The notes under the pieces are model-generated. The model saw only the letters and a list, made by a program, of their open reading frames with translations. It searched no databases and was not told the DNA's origin. From contig NZ_JACRVF010000001.1 of the NCBI RefSeq assembly GCF_014306105.1, positions 1,566,413 to 1,630,412 on the forward strand: a stretch of 64,000 bases of DNA, given 5' to 3'. Positions 26,532 to 35,250 of this stretch are shown here, one piece after another. A program made the translations under genes and the position numbers. This DNA is from Pontibacter cellulosilyticus (GTDB lineage Bacteria; Bacteroidota; Bacteroidia; Cytophagales; Hymenobacteraceae). Every line of letters begins with the position of its first letter. The stretch's first letter is position 1.

Positions 26532-27338
26532 TTATCGTGCTTTGTAGTACTGCAAGGCCTCTGGCATGTGCTTCTTCAGGTCAGCCTGGCGTGTACCGGC
26601 ACTTGGGTGCGTAGACAAGAACTCTGGTGGTGCCTGTCCTCCCTTTGCCTCCATACGCTGCCAAAACGGAATTGCCTGCTGCGGATCGTACCCGGCCATT
26701 GCCATAAATATCAATCCCAAACGGTCTGCTTCTGATTCCTGCGTGCGGCCATACTTTAATAAGCCTAGCTGAGAGCCTACGCCATAAACAGCCATTACTA
26801 AATTACTGGCTGTACCTGGCTGAGCGCCAGCCAATGCCGACAGCGTCTGTCCCCCGAACTGCTGTGCAAGCGCCTGGCTCATGCGTTCGCTGCCGTGTTT
26901 GGCGATAGCGTGCGCAATCTCATGCCCCATTACGACAGCAAGGCCGGTTTCGTTTTGTGCTACCGGTAAAATTCCTTCGTATACTACTGTTTTACCGCCA
27001 GCCATGGCAAATGCGTTCACCTGGTCATCTTCAATCAGGTTGTATTCCCATTTGTAACCCTGCAATTCGCTGCTCAGGTTGTTGGCTGCCATATACTGCT
27101 CCACAGCATTTTTGATGCGGTTACCCACTCGTTTTACCATGGCAGTTGCCTGTGCATTGTTTGATAACTTGTTCTCCTTCAAGAACTGATCGTAAGCCTC
27201 GTAACTCATTGCCTGCATTTCTGACTCCGACACAAGGCTTAACTGACGGCGACCTGTAATTGGAACTGTTGTACAGCCCACAAACATCGCCACAGCCATA
27301 CTAAAAGCTATTAATTTCTTATACATCTTCTTTAACAT
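26532..27338 (-). CDS. M48-family zinc metalloprotease, lipoprotein
   Basis: The lipoprotein (SPII signal ending MFVGCTT, lipid Cys22) has the zinc motif HEIAH with His139, Glu140 and His143, and the third ligand in ESEADRLGLIFMAMAGYDP. The N-terminal pattern (VPITGRRQLSLVSESEMQAMSYEAY) matches the family of periplasmic BepA/YfgC-like M48 proteases that lack TPR repeats, common in Bacteroidota. It likely degrades or assists outer-membrane proteins in the periplasm. At 268 residues the domain is complete. It probably forms a short operon with the Cys-rich lipoprotein gene downstream. Confidence 0.93.
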   Translation of the reverse strand: MLKKMYKKLIAFSMAVAMFVGCTTVPITGRRQLSLVSESEMQAMSYEAYDQFLKENKLSNNAQATAMVKRVGNRIKNAVEQYMAANNLSSELQGYKWEYNLIEDDQVNAFAMAGGKTVVYEGILPVAQNETGLAVVMGHEIAHAIAKHGSERMSQALAQQFGGQTLSALAGAQPGTASNLVMAVYGVGSQLGLLKYGRTQESEADRLGLIFMAMAGYDPQQAIPFWQRMEAKGGQAPPEFLSTHPSAGTRQADLKKHMPEALQYYKAR

Positions 27339-27695
27339 TTAGTGGTTTTTAAAGCTGATTCAAATTTTGAACCATTTTTTCGAAAACCAAACTTTAATAC
27401 ATTAATAAATTATCATATGAATATATTACTGCAAGCAACAAACCTGTTATTATTAAGGCCGTGTTGCTAAACAAAGTGCAAAACACCTGTTGGTTATACG
27501 TTTTTAATCCGCTAAAATGTTCGAGGCGTGCGTAAAGGCAATATTTAACCGAAACGGATGTTGTACTTGTACAGGCTTGTAACTATACTTTGTGCCTGTC
27601 AGTAAAAACTCTTAGCTATAAAAATGTTACTTTATAGTGCGCAGAAACGTTAGAAACCCTATTTTTGAGAAACAGAACATTGCAAATCACCCTAT
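27339..27695. other. Divergent promoter region
   Basis: 357 bp between the divergent M48 and FAH-family genes with no plausible open frame. It is AT-rich next to the M48 gene. A perfect -7 element for the plus-strand operon is at 27660-27667. Nothing else is recognisable. Confidence 0.55.
27660..27667 (+). promoter_or_regulatory. -7 promoter element of the FAH/M23/Bcp operon
   Basis: TATTTTTG matches TAnnTTTG exactly and is 28 nt before the ATG at 27696. The -33 region has no clean TTTG at 19 nt (TTTATAG is at about 27631), so the element is a candidate only. Confidence 0.4.
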
Positions 27696-28307
27696 ATGAA
27701 GATATTAGCGATCGGCAGAAATTATGCCGAGCATATTGCCGAGCTTAAAAACGAAGTGCCCGATGAGCCTGTCATTTTTTTTAAACCCGACACAGCCATA
27801 CTTAAGAACAACGATCCGTTCTATTACCCGGAATATACAAATGACGTACATTACGAAGTGGAGCTTTTGCTTCGCATCAGCCGTGAAGGGAAGAACATTG
27901 AGAAGAAGTTTGCCTCTAAGTATTACGATGCCATTGGCCTGGGTATAGACTTTACAGCCCGCGACCTGCAGGCAAAGGCAAAAGCAAAAGGCCTACCCTG
28001 GACTCTGGCCAAAGGCTTTAACGGCTCTGCTCCTATATCAGAGTTTCTGCCGCTCGAGCAGTTCCCCGATCTGCAGAACATCAACTTCAGGCTGGATGTT
28101 AACGGAGAGACCAAACAAAAAGGCAACTCTCAGATGATGCTCAACTCATTTGACGACATCATTGCCTACATTTCAAAATTTATCACATTAAAAAAAGGAG
28201 ACATCATTTTTACCGGAACACCAGAGGGTGTTGGCCCGGTTAAAATAGGAGACAGATTAGAAGGGTATGTTGAAGATAAAAAACTTTTGGACTTCGAAGT
28301 TAAGTAA
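27696..28307 (+). CDS. Fumarylacetoacetate hydrolase-family protein (FAHD-type)
   Basis: The 203-residue protein has the FAH-fold core of FAHD1-like acylpyruvase/oxaloacetate decarboxylase enzymes. Key motifs are IGRNYAEHIAEL at the N-terminus, VHYEVELLLRI (the conserved acidic metal ligands) and LGIDFTARDLQ. KAKGLPWTLAKGF, SF-DDIIAYISKF and the final GDIIFTGTPEGVGPV follow. The length and motifs point to acylpyruvate hydrolase or a decarboxylase rather than fumarylacetoacetase, which is about 420 residues. It is the first gene of an operon with an M23 peptidase, whose start overlaps it by 41 nt. The exact substrate is open. Confidence 0.9.
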   Translation: MKILAIGRNYAEHIAELKNEVPDEPVIFFKPDTAILKNNDPFYYPEYTNDVHYEVELLLRISREGKNIEKKFASKYYDAIGLGIDFTARDLQAKAKAKGLPWTLAKGFNGSAPISEFLPLEQFPDLQNINFRLDVNGETKQKGNSQMMLNSFDDIIAYISKFITLKKGDIIFTGTPEGVGPVKIGDRLEGYVEDKKLLDFEVK

Positions 28308-30198
28308 GAAGCCACTGGCTTTGGTTATACTTTCCTGGCTTGCGGCCGGCACTGCCTTTGCACAAATGGCGCCGAAGGCCGGGGAATTTCTATTCCCGAT
28401 AAAGCCAGGTGAACGCAATTACCTGTCAGGTACAATGGGCGAGATACGCTCGAACCACTTCCATGGCGGACTGGATATCAAGACCGACCAACGTGAAGGT
28501 TTGCCCGTGTATGCTGCCGCTGATGGGTATATTTCAAGGGTAAAGCAGTCTACTTACGGGTACGGCAACATTATATATATAACGCACCCCACCAATGGCT
28601 TGGTGACCACTTATGCGCACCTGCGCGAATTTGCCAGCCCTTTAGCTGATTTTATACTTAAGAAGCAGTATGAGAAGAAGACCTTTGAGCTGGAGCTATT
28701 TCCGGAGCCGGACAAGTTCCCGATCAAGCGTGGCGATATTATTGGCTATTCTGGCAACACCGGTGGTTCTGGAGGTCCGCACCTGCACTTTGAGATACGC
28801 GATGAAAAAGACCGCCTGTACAACCCGCTCAAGTATAAATTTTCTGAAATACTGGATACGACGCCGCCGGATATTTACACTATTGGCATTACACCGCTAA
28901 ACATCCATGGCCGTGTAAACGATGCATTTGAGCGCAGGGAATTCAGAACAGTTAAAAAGGGCACTAATTACGTGCTGCCTGATACAGTATATGCGCATGG
29001 GCTACTGGGGCTGGAACTGCAGACAATAGACAAACTGGATGGAGCCGCTAATAATAACGGTACACAGGAGGTGAGTCTGGTGGTAAATGGCAAGCAAGTT
29101 TACAACCATTACATAGACCAGGTGCCTTTTGAGCTATCTAGGCAGGTGTCGCAGCACATAAACTACAACCAGTACAAGCGTACGGGGCGCTCTTTTCAGA
29201 AGGCCTTTATAGACCATGGCAACGACCTGCCGCTGTACAAAGCCAACGGCCGCCAGGGACGTTTTAATGTGCACCCAGACTCTACGTACCAGGTAAAACT
29301 AGTGGCCCGAGACTCTTATGAGAATACCACTACCCTTAGTTTTGTGATCAAAGGTAAAAAGCCATCGTTCACCCAAACTACGTCCAAGGCAGTAAAGGGT
29401 CCTGCGCTGAGCTATGAGATTATTGGCAACATACTTAAAGTAAATGCCAGCGACACCAGCTCTACTCCTCAGAACATCGAGCTTTACAAAGACGGCAAAA
29501 AACTTATACTTGTGCCCAGTTACGTTAAAAACTCGGCTGGCATAGGCTTGTACGATCTTCGCGCTGGTGCTCCTGATTCGATCCGATTTTGCGGTGTTAC
29601 GTCCGGCTTAGGCGTAGAGAAAGCAATTCCGCCTGCAACAGATTATACGTTCTCAAATAAATTTGCCAAAATACAGTTTAACAGCAATTCGCTTTACGAT
29701 ACCCTGTATTTCCGCACTAATCTGGATGGGGAAGTTTATACTATAGGAGACTATTTTACACCGCTGCACCAGGCCATACAGGTTACCATTACCCCGCCTA
29801 ACATCAGCGAGATAAAGGACAAATCGAAAGCAGCAGTGTACTTCTTGGGCACGGGACGTGGCAGAGGTTATACAGGCGGAAAGTGGGACGGCAATAGTAT
29901 TACGTTCAGCACCAAAAACATGGGTAAGTTTAAGGTGATGGAAGACGTAAAAGCTCCAACGATCAGGTTACTCGGTAAGAGTCCTACCCAGATCAGGTTC
30001 AAGATCGGCGACGACCTATCAGGCATTGCTTCCTTTAACGCTTACATAAACGGTGAGTGGCTGTTGATGAAGTATGAGCACAAAGAGGCGCTGATTTACT
30101 CCGAAAAATTAGATAAAAGTGTACCTTTGTCCGGTGAAGTAGTTTTGAAGGTGAAGGACATTGCTGGCAACGAAGCCACGTACACAACTAGAATCTGA
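28267..30198 (+). CDS. M23-family endopeptidase with signal peptide (LytM-type)
   Basis: An exported zinc endopeptidase likely acting on peptidoglycan cross-bridges. The signal peptide (KKPLALVILSWLAAGTAFAQ) is followed by the peptidase M23 domain at residues 60-190, with metal ligands His66 and Asp70 (HFHGGLD) and His174 (HLHFE), plus His118 and His172 in the active site. About 450 further residues form a probable beta-rich domain; no known repeat is evident. It begins inside the FAH gene (41-nt overlap in another frame), so translational coupling is likely. No better start exists before the signal peptide. Confidence 0.93.
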   Translation: MLKIKNFWTSKLSKKPLALVILSWLAAGTAFAQMAPKAGEFLFPIKPGERNYLSGTMGEIRSNHFHGGLDIKTDQREGLPVYAAADGYISRVKQSTYGYGNIIYITHPTNGLVTTYAHLREFASPLADFILKKQYEKKTFELELFPEPDKFPIKRGDIIGYSGNTGGSGGPHLHFEIRDEKDRLYNPLKYKFSEILDTTPPDIYTIGITPLNIHGRVNDAFERREFRTVKKGTNYVLPDTVYAHGLLGLELQTIDKLDGAANNNGTQEVSLVVNGKQVYNHYIDQVPFELSRQVSQHINYNQYKRTGRSFQKAFIDHGNDLPLYKANGRQGRFNVHPDSTYQVKLVARDSYENTTTLSFVIKGKKPSFTQTTSKAVKGPALSYEIIGNILKVNASDTSSTPQNIELYKDGKKLILVPSYVKNSAGIGLYDLRAGAPDSIRFCGVTSGLGVEKAIPPATDYTFSNKFAKIQFNSNSLYDTLYFRTNLDGEVYTIGDYFTPLHQAIQVTITPPNISEIKDKSKAAVYFLGTGRGRGYTGGKWDGNSITFSTKNMGKFKVMEDVKAPTIRLLGKSPTQIRFKIGDDLSGIASFNAYINGEWLLMKYEHKEALIYSEKLDKSVPLSGEVVLKVKDIAGNEATYTTRI

Positions 30199-30209
30199 TT
30201 TTAAACCCA

Positions 30210-30659
30210 ATGGAATTAAACATCGGCGACAAAGCCCCTGATTTCGAAGGAAAAGACCAGAACGGCAACACAGTTAAACTAAGCGATTACCGCGGCAAAA
30301 AGGTGTTACTGTACTTTTACCCAAAAGACAACACCCCCGGCTGTACCGCCCAGTCCTGCAACCTCCGCGACAACTACAGCGATTTGCAGCAGCAGGGCTA
30401 CGAAGTGATCGGTGTAAGTATAGACAGTGAAAAGTCGCACCAAAACTTCATTGGCAAGTATGAGCTGCCCTTTACGCTGATAGCCGACACAGACAAAAAG
30501 ATAGTAGAACAATACGGCGTGTGGCAGGAGAAATCGATGTATGGCCGGAAGTATATGGGCACCATGCGCTATACTTTCGTGATCGACGAAAACGGTGTCA
30601 TACAGGACATCATCACCAAAGTGAAGACAAGTGACCACGCCAAGCAGATACTGAAATAA
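30210..30659 (+). CDS. bcp: Thioredoxin-dependent thiol peroxidase (Bcp/PrxQ peroxiredoxin)
   Basis: This peroxiredoxin reduces hydrogen and organic peroxides in the cytosol with electrons from thioredoxin. The fold starts MELNIGDKAPDFEGKDQNG, with the peroxidatic Cys45 in TPGCTAQSC and the resolving Cys50 five residues later, which is the usual PrxQ pattern. The later YGVWQEKSMYGRKYMGTMRYTFVID block, with conserved Arg, is intact. 149 residues is standard. It lies 11 nt after the M23 stop and ends with a terminator at 30667-30697, closing the operon. Confidence 0.96.
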   Translation: MELNIGDKAPDFEGKDQNGNTVKLSDYRGKKVLLYFYPKDNTPGCTAQSCNLRDNYSDLQQQGYEVIGVSIDSEKSHQNFIGKYELPFTLIADTDKKIVEQYGVWQEKSMYGRKYMGTMRYTFVIDENGVIQDIITKVKTSDHAKQILK

Positions 30660-30666
30660 CAACAAG

Positions 30667-30697
30667 CGCAGCTGTCCTTACGGGCAGCTGCGTTTTT
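30667..30697 (+). terminator. Rho-independent terminator after bcp
   Basis: The stem pairs 30667-30677 with 30682-30692 with one G-U type mismatch, a TTAC loop and a run of five T at 30693-30697. It lies 8 nt after the bcp stop. Confidence 0.75.
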
Positions 30698-30713
30698 CGT
30701 ATATTTGACCTAT

Positions 30714-30748
30714 TAATTCATAACTCATAATTCTTAATTCATAATTAA
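30714..30748. repeat. Degenerate tandem heptads (TAATTCN)
   Basis: Five successive 7-nt units start at 30714: TAATTCA, TAACTCA, TAATTCT, TAATTCA, TAATTAA. They sit exactly where the promoter of the transketolase N gene should be (TTTG at 30704-30707). A cleaner array of the same period is at 38589-38636. Confidence 0.6.
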
Positions 30749-30753
30749 CTACC

Positions 30754-31611
30754 GTGAATCCACACAACAAAAGCATTGAAGAGCTGAAAGACATTGCAGC
30801 ACAGGTACGCCGCGACATTGTACGCATGGTGCACGCCGTTAACTCGGGCCACCCGGGCGGCTCGCTGGGCTGTACAGATTATTTCGTGTCGTTGTACTTT
30901 AAAGTAATGGACTACAGCACCGATTTCTCCATGGACGGTAAAGGCGAAGACCTGTTCTTCCTGTCTAACGGCCACATATCGCCGGTATGGTACAGCACAC
31001 TGGCACGTGCAGGTTTCTTCGATGTGAGTGAACTGGCTACGTTCCGTAAGATCGATTCCAGGTTGCAGGGCCACCCGGCTACAGAAGAAGGTCTGGAAGG
31101 TATACGTGTTGCATCTGGCTCACTTGGCCAGGGATTATCGGTTGCACTAGGCGCTGCTCAGACAAAAAAACTGAATAACGACGACAAGCTGGTATATGTG
31201 CTGATGGGTGACGGTGAAGTAGAGGAAGGCCAAGTATGGGAAGCTGCCATGTATGCCGCACACCATAAAATTGACAACGTTATTGCCACTATCGACAGAA
31301 ACGGCCAGCAGATTGACGGCTCTACGAACGAGGTAATGAGCCTAGGCGACTTGAAAGCGAAATTTGAAGCGTTTGGCTGGCATGTACTGGAGGCAAACGG
31401 CAACAGCTTCGAAACCCTACTTCCTGCCCTTGAAGAAGCAAAAAGAAGCACAGGCCACGGTAAACCGGTCATGATTATGATGGACACTGAAATGGGCTAT
31501 GGCGTAGACTTTATGATGGGTTCGCACAAGTGGCACGGCGTAGCACCTAACGACGAGCAGTTGCAGATTGCCCTGCAGCAGCTGGCTGTTAAAGTAGCTT
31601 CTGACTATTAG
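30754..31611 (+). CDS. Transketolase N-terminal subunit
   Basis: This is the thiamine-diphosphate-binding half of a split transketolase, which moves two-carbon units between sugar phosphates in the pentose phosphate pathway. Motifs are the HPGGSLGC glycine turn and FFLSNGHISPVWYSTLARAGFF. The ThDP signature begins GDGEVEEGQVWEAAMYAAHHKIDN and ends with the usual Asn residue, and KWHGVAP occurs near the C-terminus. The only start is GTG at 30754. Its partner is 1.5 kb downstream (33130-34086), separated by a VWA-domain gene. 285 residues is typical of the N half. Confidence 0.94.
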   Translation: MNPHNKSIEELKDIAAQVRRDIVRMVHAVNSGHPGGSLGCTDYFVSLYFKVMDYSTDFSMDGKGEDLFFLSNGHISPVWYSTLARAGFFDVSELATFRKIDSRLQGHPATEEGLEGIRVASGSLGQGLSVALGAAQTKKLNNDDKLVYVLMGDGEVEEGQVWEAAMYAAHHKIDNVIATIDRNGQQIDGSTNEVMSLGDLKAKFEAFGWHVLEANGNSFETLLPALEEAKRSTGHGKPVMIMMDTEMGYGVDFMMGSHKWHGVAPNDEQLQIALQQLAVKVASDY

Positions 31612-31661
31612 CTGAAATAAGTATAAAAGCCTTTGCTTTACAGGATCTAGCTTTTGACGTG

Positions 31662-33056
31662 ATGTTTTTCTGGCGCATAATTTTAGCAGCTATACTTTTC
31701 TTGCTGATGCTATCGGCAGGTGGCGCTGCTATTGCCCAGGAAAAAAAGCAGCAACCCAAAACCAGAATCCTGTTCCTGCTGGATGCCTCGGGAAGTATGC
31801 TGGCCAAGTGGGAAAACAGCGATCGTATGAGCGTTGCCAAAAATCTGCTGGCTGAACTGGTAGACTCCCTGGAGCAGTACGATAATGTGGAAGTGGCGCT
31901 GCGGGTATACGGTCACCAATCCGGCCGTGAACGCAACGACTGTAAGGACACGAAACTGGAAGTGCCTTTTTCTGCTGGAAACAACAGTGAAGCCATTAAG
32001 AAAAAGCTGGGGCAGGTTATACCACGTGGCAACACGCCTATCACCTACTCGCTGCAGCAAACGGCCAACGATTTCCCGGCAGACAAGGCACGTAACGTGA
32101 TCATACTTATCACCGATGGCTTAGAGTCTTGCGGAGGCGACCCTTGTGCTGTTTCGCTTGCCTTGCAAAAGAACCGCATTTTCCTGAGGCCTTTCATCAT
32201 TGGCATTGGTATAGAGCCGGAGTACGAAAAGCAGCTGAGCTGCATCGGCCAGTATTTTAATGCCGCTGATGTTAAGACTTTTGAGAATGTGCTGACAGAA
32301 ATTGCCACACAAACGCTAAGCGAGACAACAGTAAGCGTGGAGCTGCTGGACGAGCAGAACCGCCCTACAGAGACGAACCTGAACCTGACCTTCGTGAATG
32401 CGGTAACTGGTGTGCCAGAGTATAACTATGTGCATTACCAGGACAGCAAAGGAAAGACAGACAAGCTGGAAATAGATGCGCTGATCCCCTACCACCTGGT
32501 CGTGAACACTACACCGATTGTGGTTGAGAAAGATCTGCAGATCAAACCAGGGCAGCACAACGTGATCCGGGTAAAGTCGCCGCAGGGAGAGTTATACTTA
32601 AGCCAGGATGGCCCCTCCCCTTACGGTGCTTTGTCAGCTATCGTGAGGCAGCAGGGCTCAACCGAAACGCTAAATGTACAAACCTTCGGCAACAGGCATA
32701 AGTACCTTACCGGCAAGTATGACATGGAGATCCTGACGCTGCCACGCATTTACTTAAAAAATGTAGAGGTAAAGCAAGGGCAAACCAACACGGTTACAAT
32801 TCCGCCTCCGGGTCAGCTGGCTATTCCATCGCAGATGCAGGGCTACGGCAGCATTTACGAGCTCGATGATGCAGGAAGGCAAACGTGGATCTATAATCTG
32901 CCGGAAGACAACAGCAGAGTTACAGTGGCCTTACAGCCCGGAAAGTACAGGTTGGTTTACCGCATGAAATCAGCCCAGGCAAGTAAATTTACTGACGTGC
33001 AGGACTTCACAATCAGGTCAGGCGCAACAACAAACGTAAAAATTTTTAACAGATAA
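31662..33056 (+). CDS. VWA-domain secreted or periplasmic protein
   Basis: A signal peptide (FFWRIILAAILFLLMLSAGGAAIAQ) is followed by a von Willebrand factor A domain with a complete metal-ion-dependent adhesion site: DASGSM, a Thr in RGNTPITYS, and Asp in ITDGLESCGG. The remaining 240 residues form a probable beta-rich region (repeated PGQ/PPG-bearing segments such as IKPGQHNVI, TVTIPPPGQLAI and LQPGKYRL). I chose ATG at 31662, one codon after a GTG at 31659. The gene lies between the two transketolase genes in the same direction, with 50- and 73-nt gaps. Its function is unknown; VWA proteins usually bind other proteins. Confidence 0.9.
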   Translation: MFFWRIILAAILFLLMLSAGGAAIAQEKKQQPKTRILFLLDASGSMLAKWENSDRMSVAKNLLAELVDSLEQYDNVEVALRVYGHQSGRERNDCKDTKLEVPFSAGNNSEAIKKKLGQVIPRGNTPITYSLQQTANDFPADKARNVIILITDGLESCGGDPCAVSLALQKNRIFLRPFIIGIGIEPEYEKQLSCIGQYFNAADVKTFENVLTEIATQTLSETTVSVELLDEQNRPTETNLNLTFVNAVTGVPEYNYVHYQDSKGKTDKLEIDALIPYHLVVNTTPIVVEKDLQIKPGQHNVIRVKSPQGELYLSQDGPSPYGALSAIVRQQGSTETLNVQTFGNRHKYLTGKYDMEILTLPRIYLKNVEVKQGQTNTVTIPPPGQLAIPSQMQGYGSIYELDDAGRQTWIYNLPEDNSRVTVALQPGKYRLVYRMKSAQASKFTDVQDFTIRSGATTNVKIFNR

Positions 33057-33129
33057 AAAGAACAGGCATGCTTCTGCAACTTAAAAGTATAAAACCAGGA
33101 GCCTGCATATAAAAAGCCAAAACACACAG

Positions 33130-34086
33130 ATGAAAGAGTACACCTATTCAGAGAAAAAAGACACACGTTCGGGTTTCGGTGCCGGCCTGCATGAGCTGGG
33201 CAAAAACAACCCAGAGGTAGTAGCCCTTTGCGCCGACCTTACTGGCTCGCTTAAAATGGATGCCTTCAAAAAGGATTTCCCGGAACGTTTCTTCCAGGTA
33301 GGTATTGCCGAGGCGAACATGATGGGCCTTGCCGCAGGTATGACCATCGGTGGTAAAATTCCGTTTACCGGCACGTTTGCTAACTTCTCTACGGGCCGCG
33401 TTTACGACCAGATCCGTCAGTCTATTGCGTACTCTGGCAAAAACGTGAAAATATGTGCTTCGCATGCCGGCCTTACACTAGGCGAAGACGGTGCCACGCA
33501 CCAGATACTAGAAGACATCGGCATGATGAAAATGCTGCCGCACATGACCGTGATCAACCCATGCGACTTTAACCAGACCAAGGCTGCTACTATGGCTATT
33601 GCCGAGTACGAAGGCCCAGTATACCTGCGCTTTGGCCGCCCGTCGGTTCCTAACTTCACTCCTGCCAATCAGAAATTTGAGATTGGTAAGGCAGTGATGC
33701 TGAACGAGGGTACAGATGTTACCATCATCGCTACAGGCCACCTGGTTTGGAAAGCCATACTTGCCGGTAAGATGCTGGAAGAGAAAGGCATCTCTGCTGA
33801 GATCATCAACATCCATACGATCAAGCCTTTGGATAATGAAGCAGTACTGGCATCGGTTCGCAAAACCAAGTGCGTGGTAACTGCCGAGGAGCACAACCGT
33901 TTCGGTGGTCTTGGCGACAGCGTGGCACAGGTGCTGGCAACTAACTTCCCGGCTCCGCAGGAGTACGTGGCAACCAACGATACATTTGGTGAGTCTGGTA
34001 CTCCGGAAGAACTGATGGAGAAGTATGGCCTGACAGAGGGCAACATTGTTGCTGCTGCAGAACGTGCTATTAGCAGAAAGCAGTAG
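33130..34086 (+). CDS. Transketolase C-terminal subunit
   Basis: This is the second half of the split transketolase. It carries the PYR domain ([54 protein letters not shown], then [15 protein letters not shown]) and the C-terminal transketolase domain ([38 protein letters not shown]). The conserved Glu that activates ThDP is in the IAEANM motif. At 318 residues it is complete. It must pair with the N-terminal subunit encoded 1.5 kb upstream. Identity with the related 1-deoxyxylulose-5-phosphate synthase C half is excluded by the split arrangement and motif details. Confidence 0.94.
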   Translation: MKEYTYSEKKDTRSGFGAGLHELGKNNPEVVALCADLTGSLKMDAFKKDFPERFFQVGIAEANMMGLAAGMTIGGKIPFTGTFANFSTGRVYDQIRQSIAYSGKNVKICASHAGLTLGEDGATHQILEDIGMMKMLPHMTVINPCDFNQTKAATMAIAEYEGPVYLRFGRPSVPNFTPANQKFEIGKAVMLNEGTDVTIIATGHLVWKAILAGKMLEEKGISAEIINIHTIKPLDNEAVLASVRKTKCVVTAEEHNRFGGLGDSVAQVLATNFPAPQEYVATNDTFGESGTPEELMEKYGLTEGNIVAAAERAISRKQ

Positions 34087-34106
34087 ATTCTTAGAAATAT
34101 TAATCT

Positions 34107-34147
34107 AAAATAGAGGGAGGTATTAAGTTATCTCCCTCTATTTTTTT
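34107..34147 (+). terminator. Rho-independent terminator after the transketolase genes
   Basis: A perfect 13-bp stem pairs 34107-34119 with 34132-34144 around a 12-nt loop and ends in seven T. It is about 20 nt after the transketolase C stop. Confidence 0.8.
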
Positions 34148-34224
34148 ATACTTGCTATCTTGAACAGAGATCATCAAAATTTATTCTGCATAGCTTAGCT
34201 GTTACCGGCTCCCATACCTGACCT

Positions 34225-34764
34225 GTGGAAGACAAGGAGATTTTAGAAAAATTCTCGCAACCTGAAAGCCAGAACCTGGCCTTTAACCAACTTGTGCGCA
34301 AGTACCAGCAGAAAATCTACTGGCACATCCGCAAGATGGTGATAGACCATGACGATGCCGACGACCTAACACAGGAAGTATTTGTGAAAGTATGGAAGAA
34401 CCTGGGCAATTTCAGGCAGGATGCACAGCTTTACACCTGGATTTACCGTATTGCCACCAACGAGTGCCTTACCTTTTTATCGAACAAGAAAAAGCGTTTC
34501 TTTTTGCCGATACACGATGTTGCCAGTGAGCTTGCCGAGAAAATTGATACCTCACCGGATATCTCTGGCGATGAAATACAGCTAAAGCTGCAGAAGGCAC
34601 TGCTGCGCCTTCCTGATAAACAGCGGCTTGTGTTTAACATGAAGTATTATGATGAGATGAAGTACGAGGAAATCTCTGAGATTCTAGGCACTTCGGTGGG
34701 TGCTCTGAAGACATCTTATCACCTGGCAGTAAAAAAAATTGAAGAATTTATTAAGCGAGATTAA
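34225..34764 (+). CDS. ECF-type RNA polymerase sigma factor
   Basis: The 179-residue protein has the sigma-70 region 2 (FNQLVRKYQQKIYWHIRKMV, DADDLTQEVFVKVWKNL, TWIYRIATNECL) and region 4 (LLRLPDKQRLVFNMKYYDEMKYEEISEILGTSVGALKTSYHLAVKKI) of ECF (group 4) sigma factors. The only start is a GTG at 34225. It heads a probable three-gene unit with a one-TM protein and a Spy/CpxP-like protein. Such units typically respond to envelope stress, with the membrane protein as the negative regulator. Regulation is inferred from order only. Confidence 0.95.
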   Translation: MEDKEILEKFSQPESQNLAFNQLVRKYQQKIYWHIRKMVIDHDDADDLTQEVFVKVWKNLGNFRQDAQLYTWIYRIATNECLTFLSNKKKRFFLPIHDVASELAEKIDTSPDISGDEIQLKLQKALLRLPDKQRLVFNMKYYDEMKYEEISEILGTSVGALKTSYHLAVKKIEEFIKRD

Positions 34765-34799
34765 ACTTTTGCACGAGTTCTATATCTAACCCTTAGAGA

Positions 34800-35243
34800 A
34801 TGAATAGAATGAAAGAGGATTTTAAACTGGATAACCTTCCAAAGCACAACATTTACCAGGTGCCCGAGCAGTATTTCGATCGCCTGCCCATGCGTGTGAT
34901 GGAACGAACAGCTGGCGCTGAAAGACAGGTACCAGCCTGGCAGCAAAGCCTTTGGGCTCCGTTGCGCACAGCTATTGCCCCCCTAGTTTTACTCCTTGTG
35001 TTTGTAGGCGCGTTCATTGTTACCTTGCAACAGCAAAAGCAGGATGAGCAATATGCGTTGCAGCCTCTGGCCGAAGAAGAGATACTGGACTACCTGAGCT
35101 ATAACGAAGACCTGGAAACAGCGGACTTTGCTGAGCTTAGTTCGATGTCTAAACAAGACTTTACAGAAGACTTCTTAAACATCAGCTCTGTAGCTGCCGA
35201 AGAGGAACTGGAGTATTACCATATCAGACACATTCAAGAATAA
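34800..35243 (+). CDS. One-TM protein, candidate anti-sigma factor
   Basis: The 147-residue protein has a short cytosolic N-terminus (about 53 residues, FKLDNLPKHNIYQVPEQYFDRLPMRV), a membrane helix near 55-77 (TAIAPLVLLLVFVGAFIVTL), and an acidic periplasmic tail rich in Glu and Asp. It directly follows the ECF sigma gene with a 35-nt gap. The position and topology match ECF anti-sigma factors, but I do not see a typical zinc-containing anti-sigma motif (HxxxCxxC), so this is an inference. It is the second of the three-gene unit. Confidence 0.75.
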   Translation: MNRMKEDFKLDNLPKHNIYQVPEQYFDRLPMRVMERTAGAERQVPAWQQSLWAPLRTAIAPLVLLLVFVGAFIVTLQQQKQDEQYALQPLAEEEILDYLSYNEDLETADFAELSSMSKQDFTEDFLNISSVAAEEELEYYHIRHIQE

Positions 35244-35250
35244 TTCACCC

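Noticed and set aside
27696..28307. Fumarylacetoacetase completing tyrosine degradation with HPPD
   Set aside because: At 203 residues it is of the FAHD1-like type, not the 420-residue fumarylacetoacetase, and lies 26 kb from hppD.
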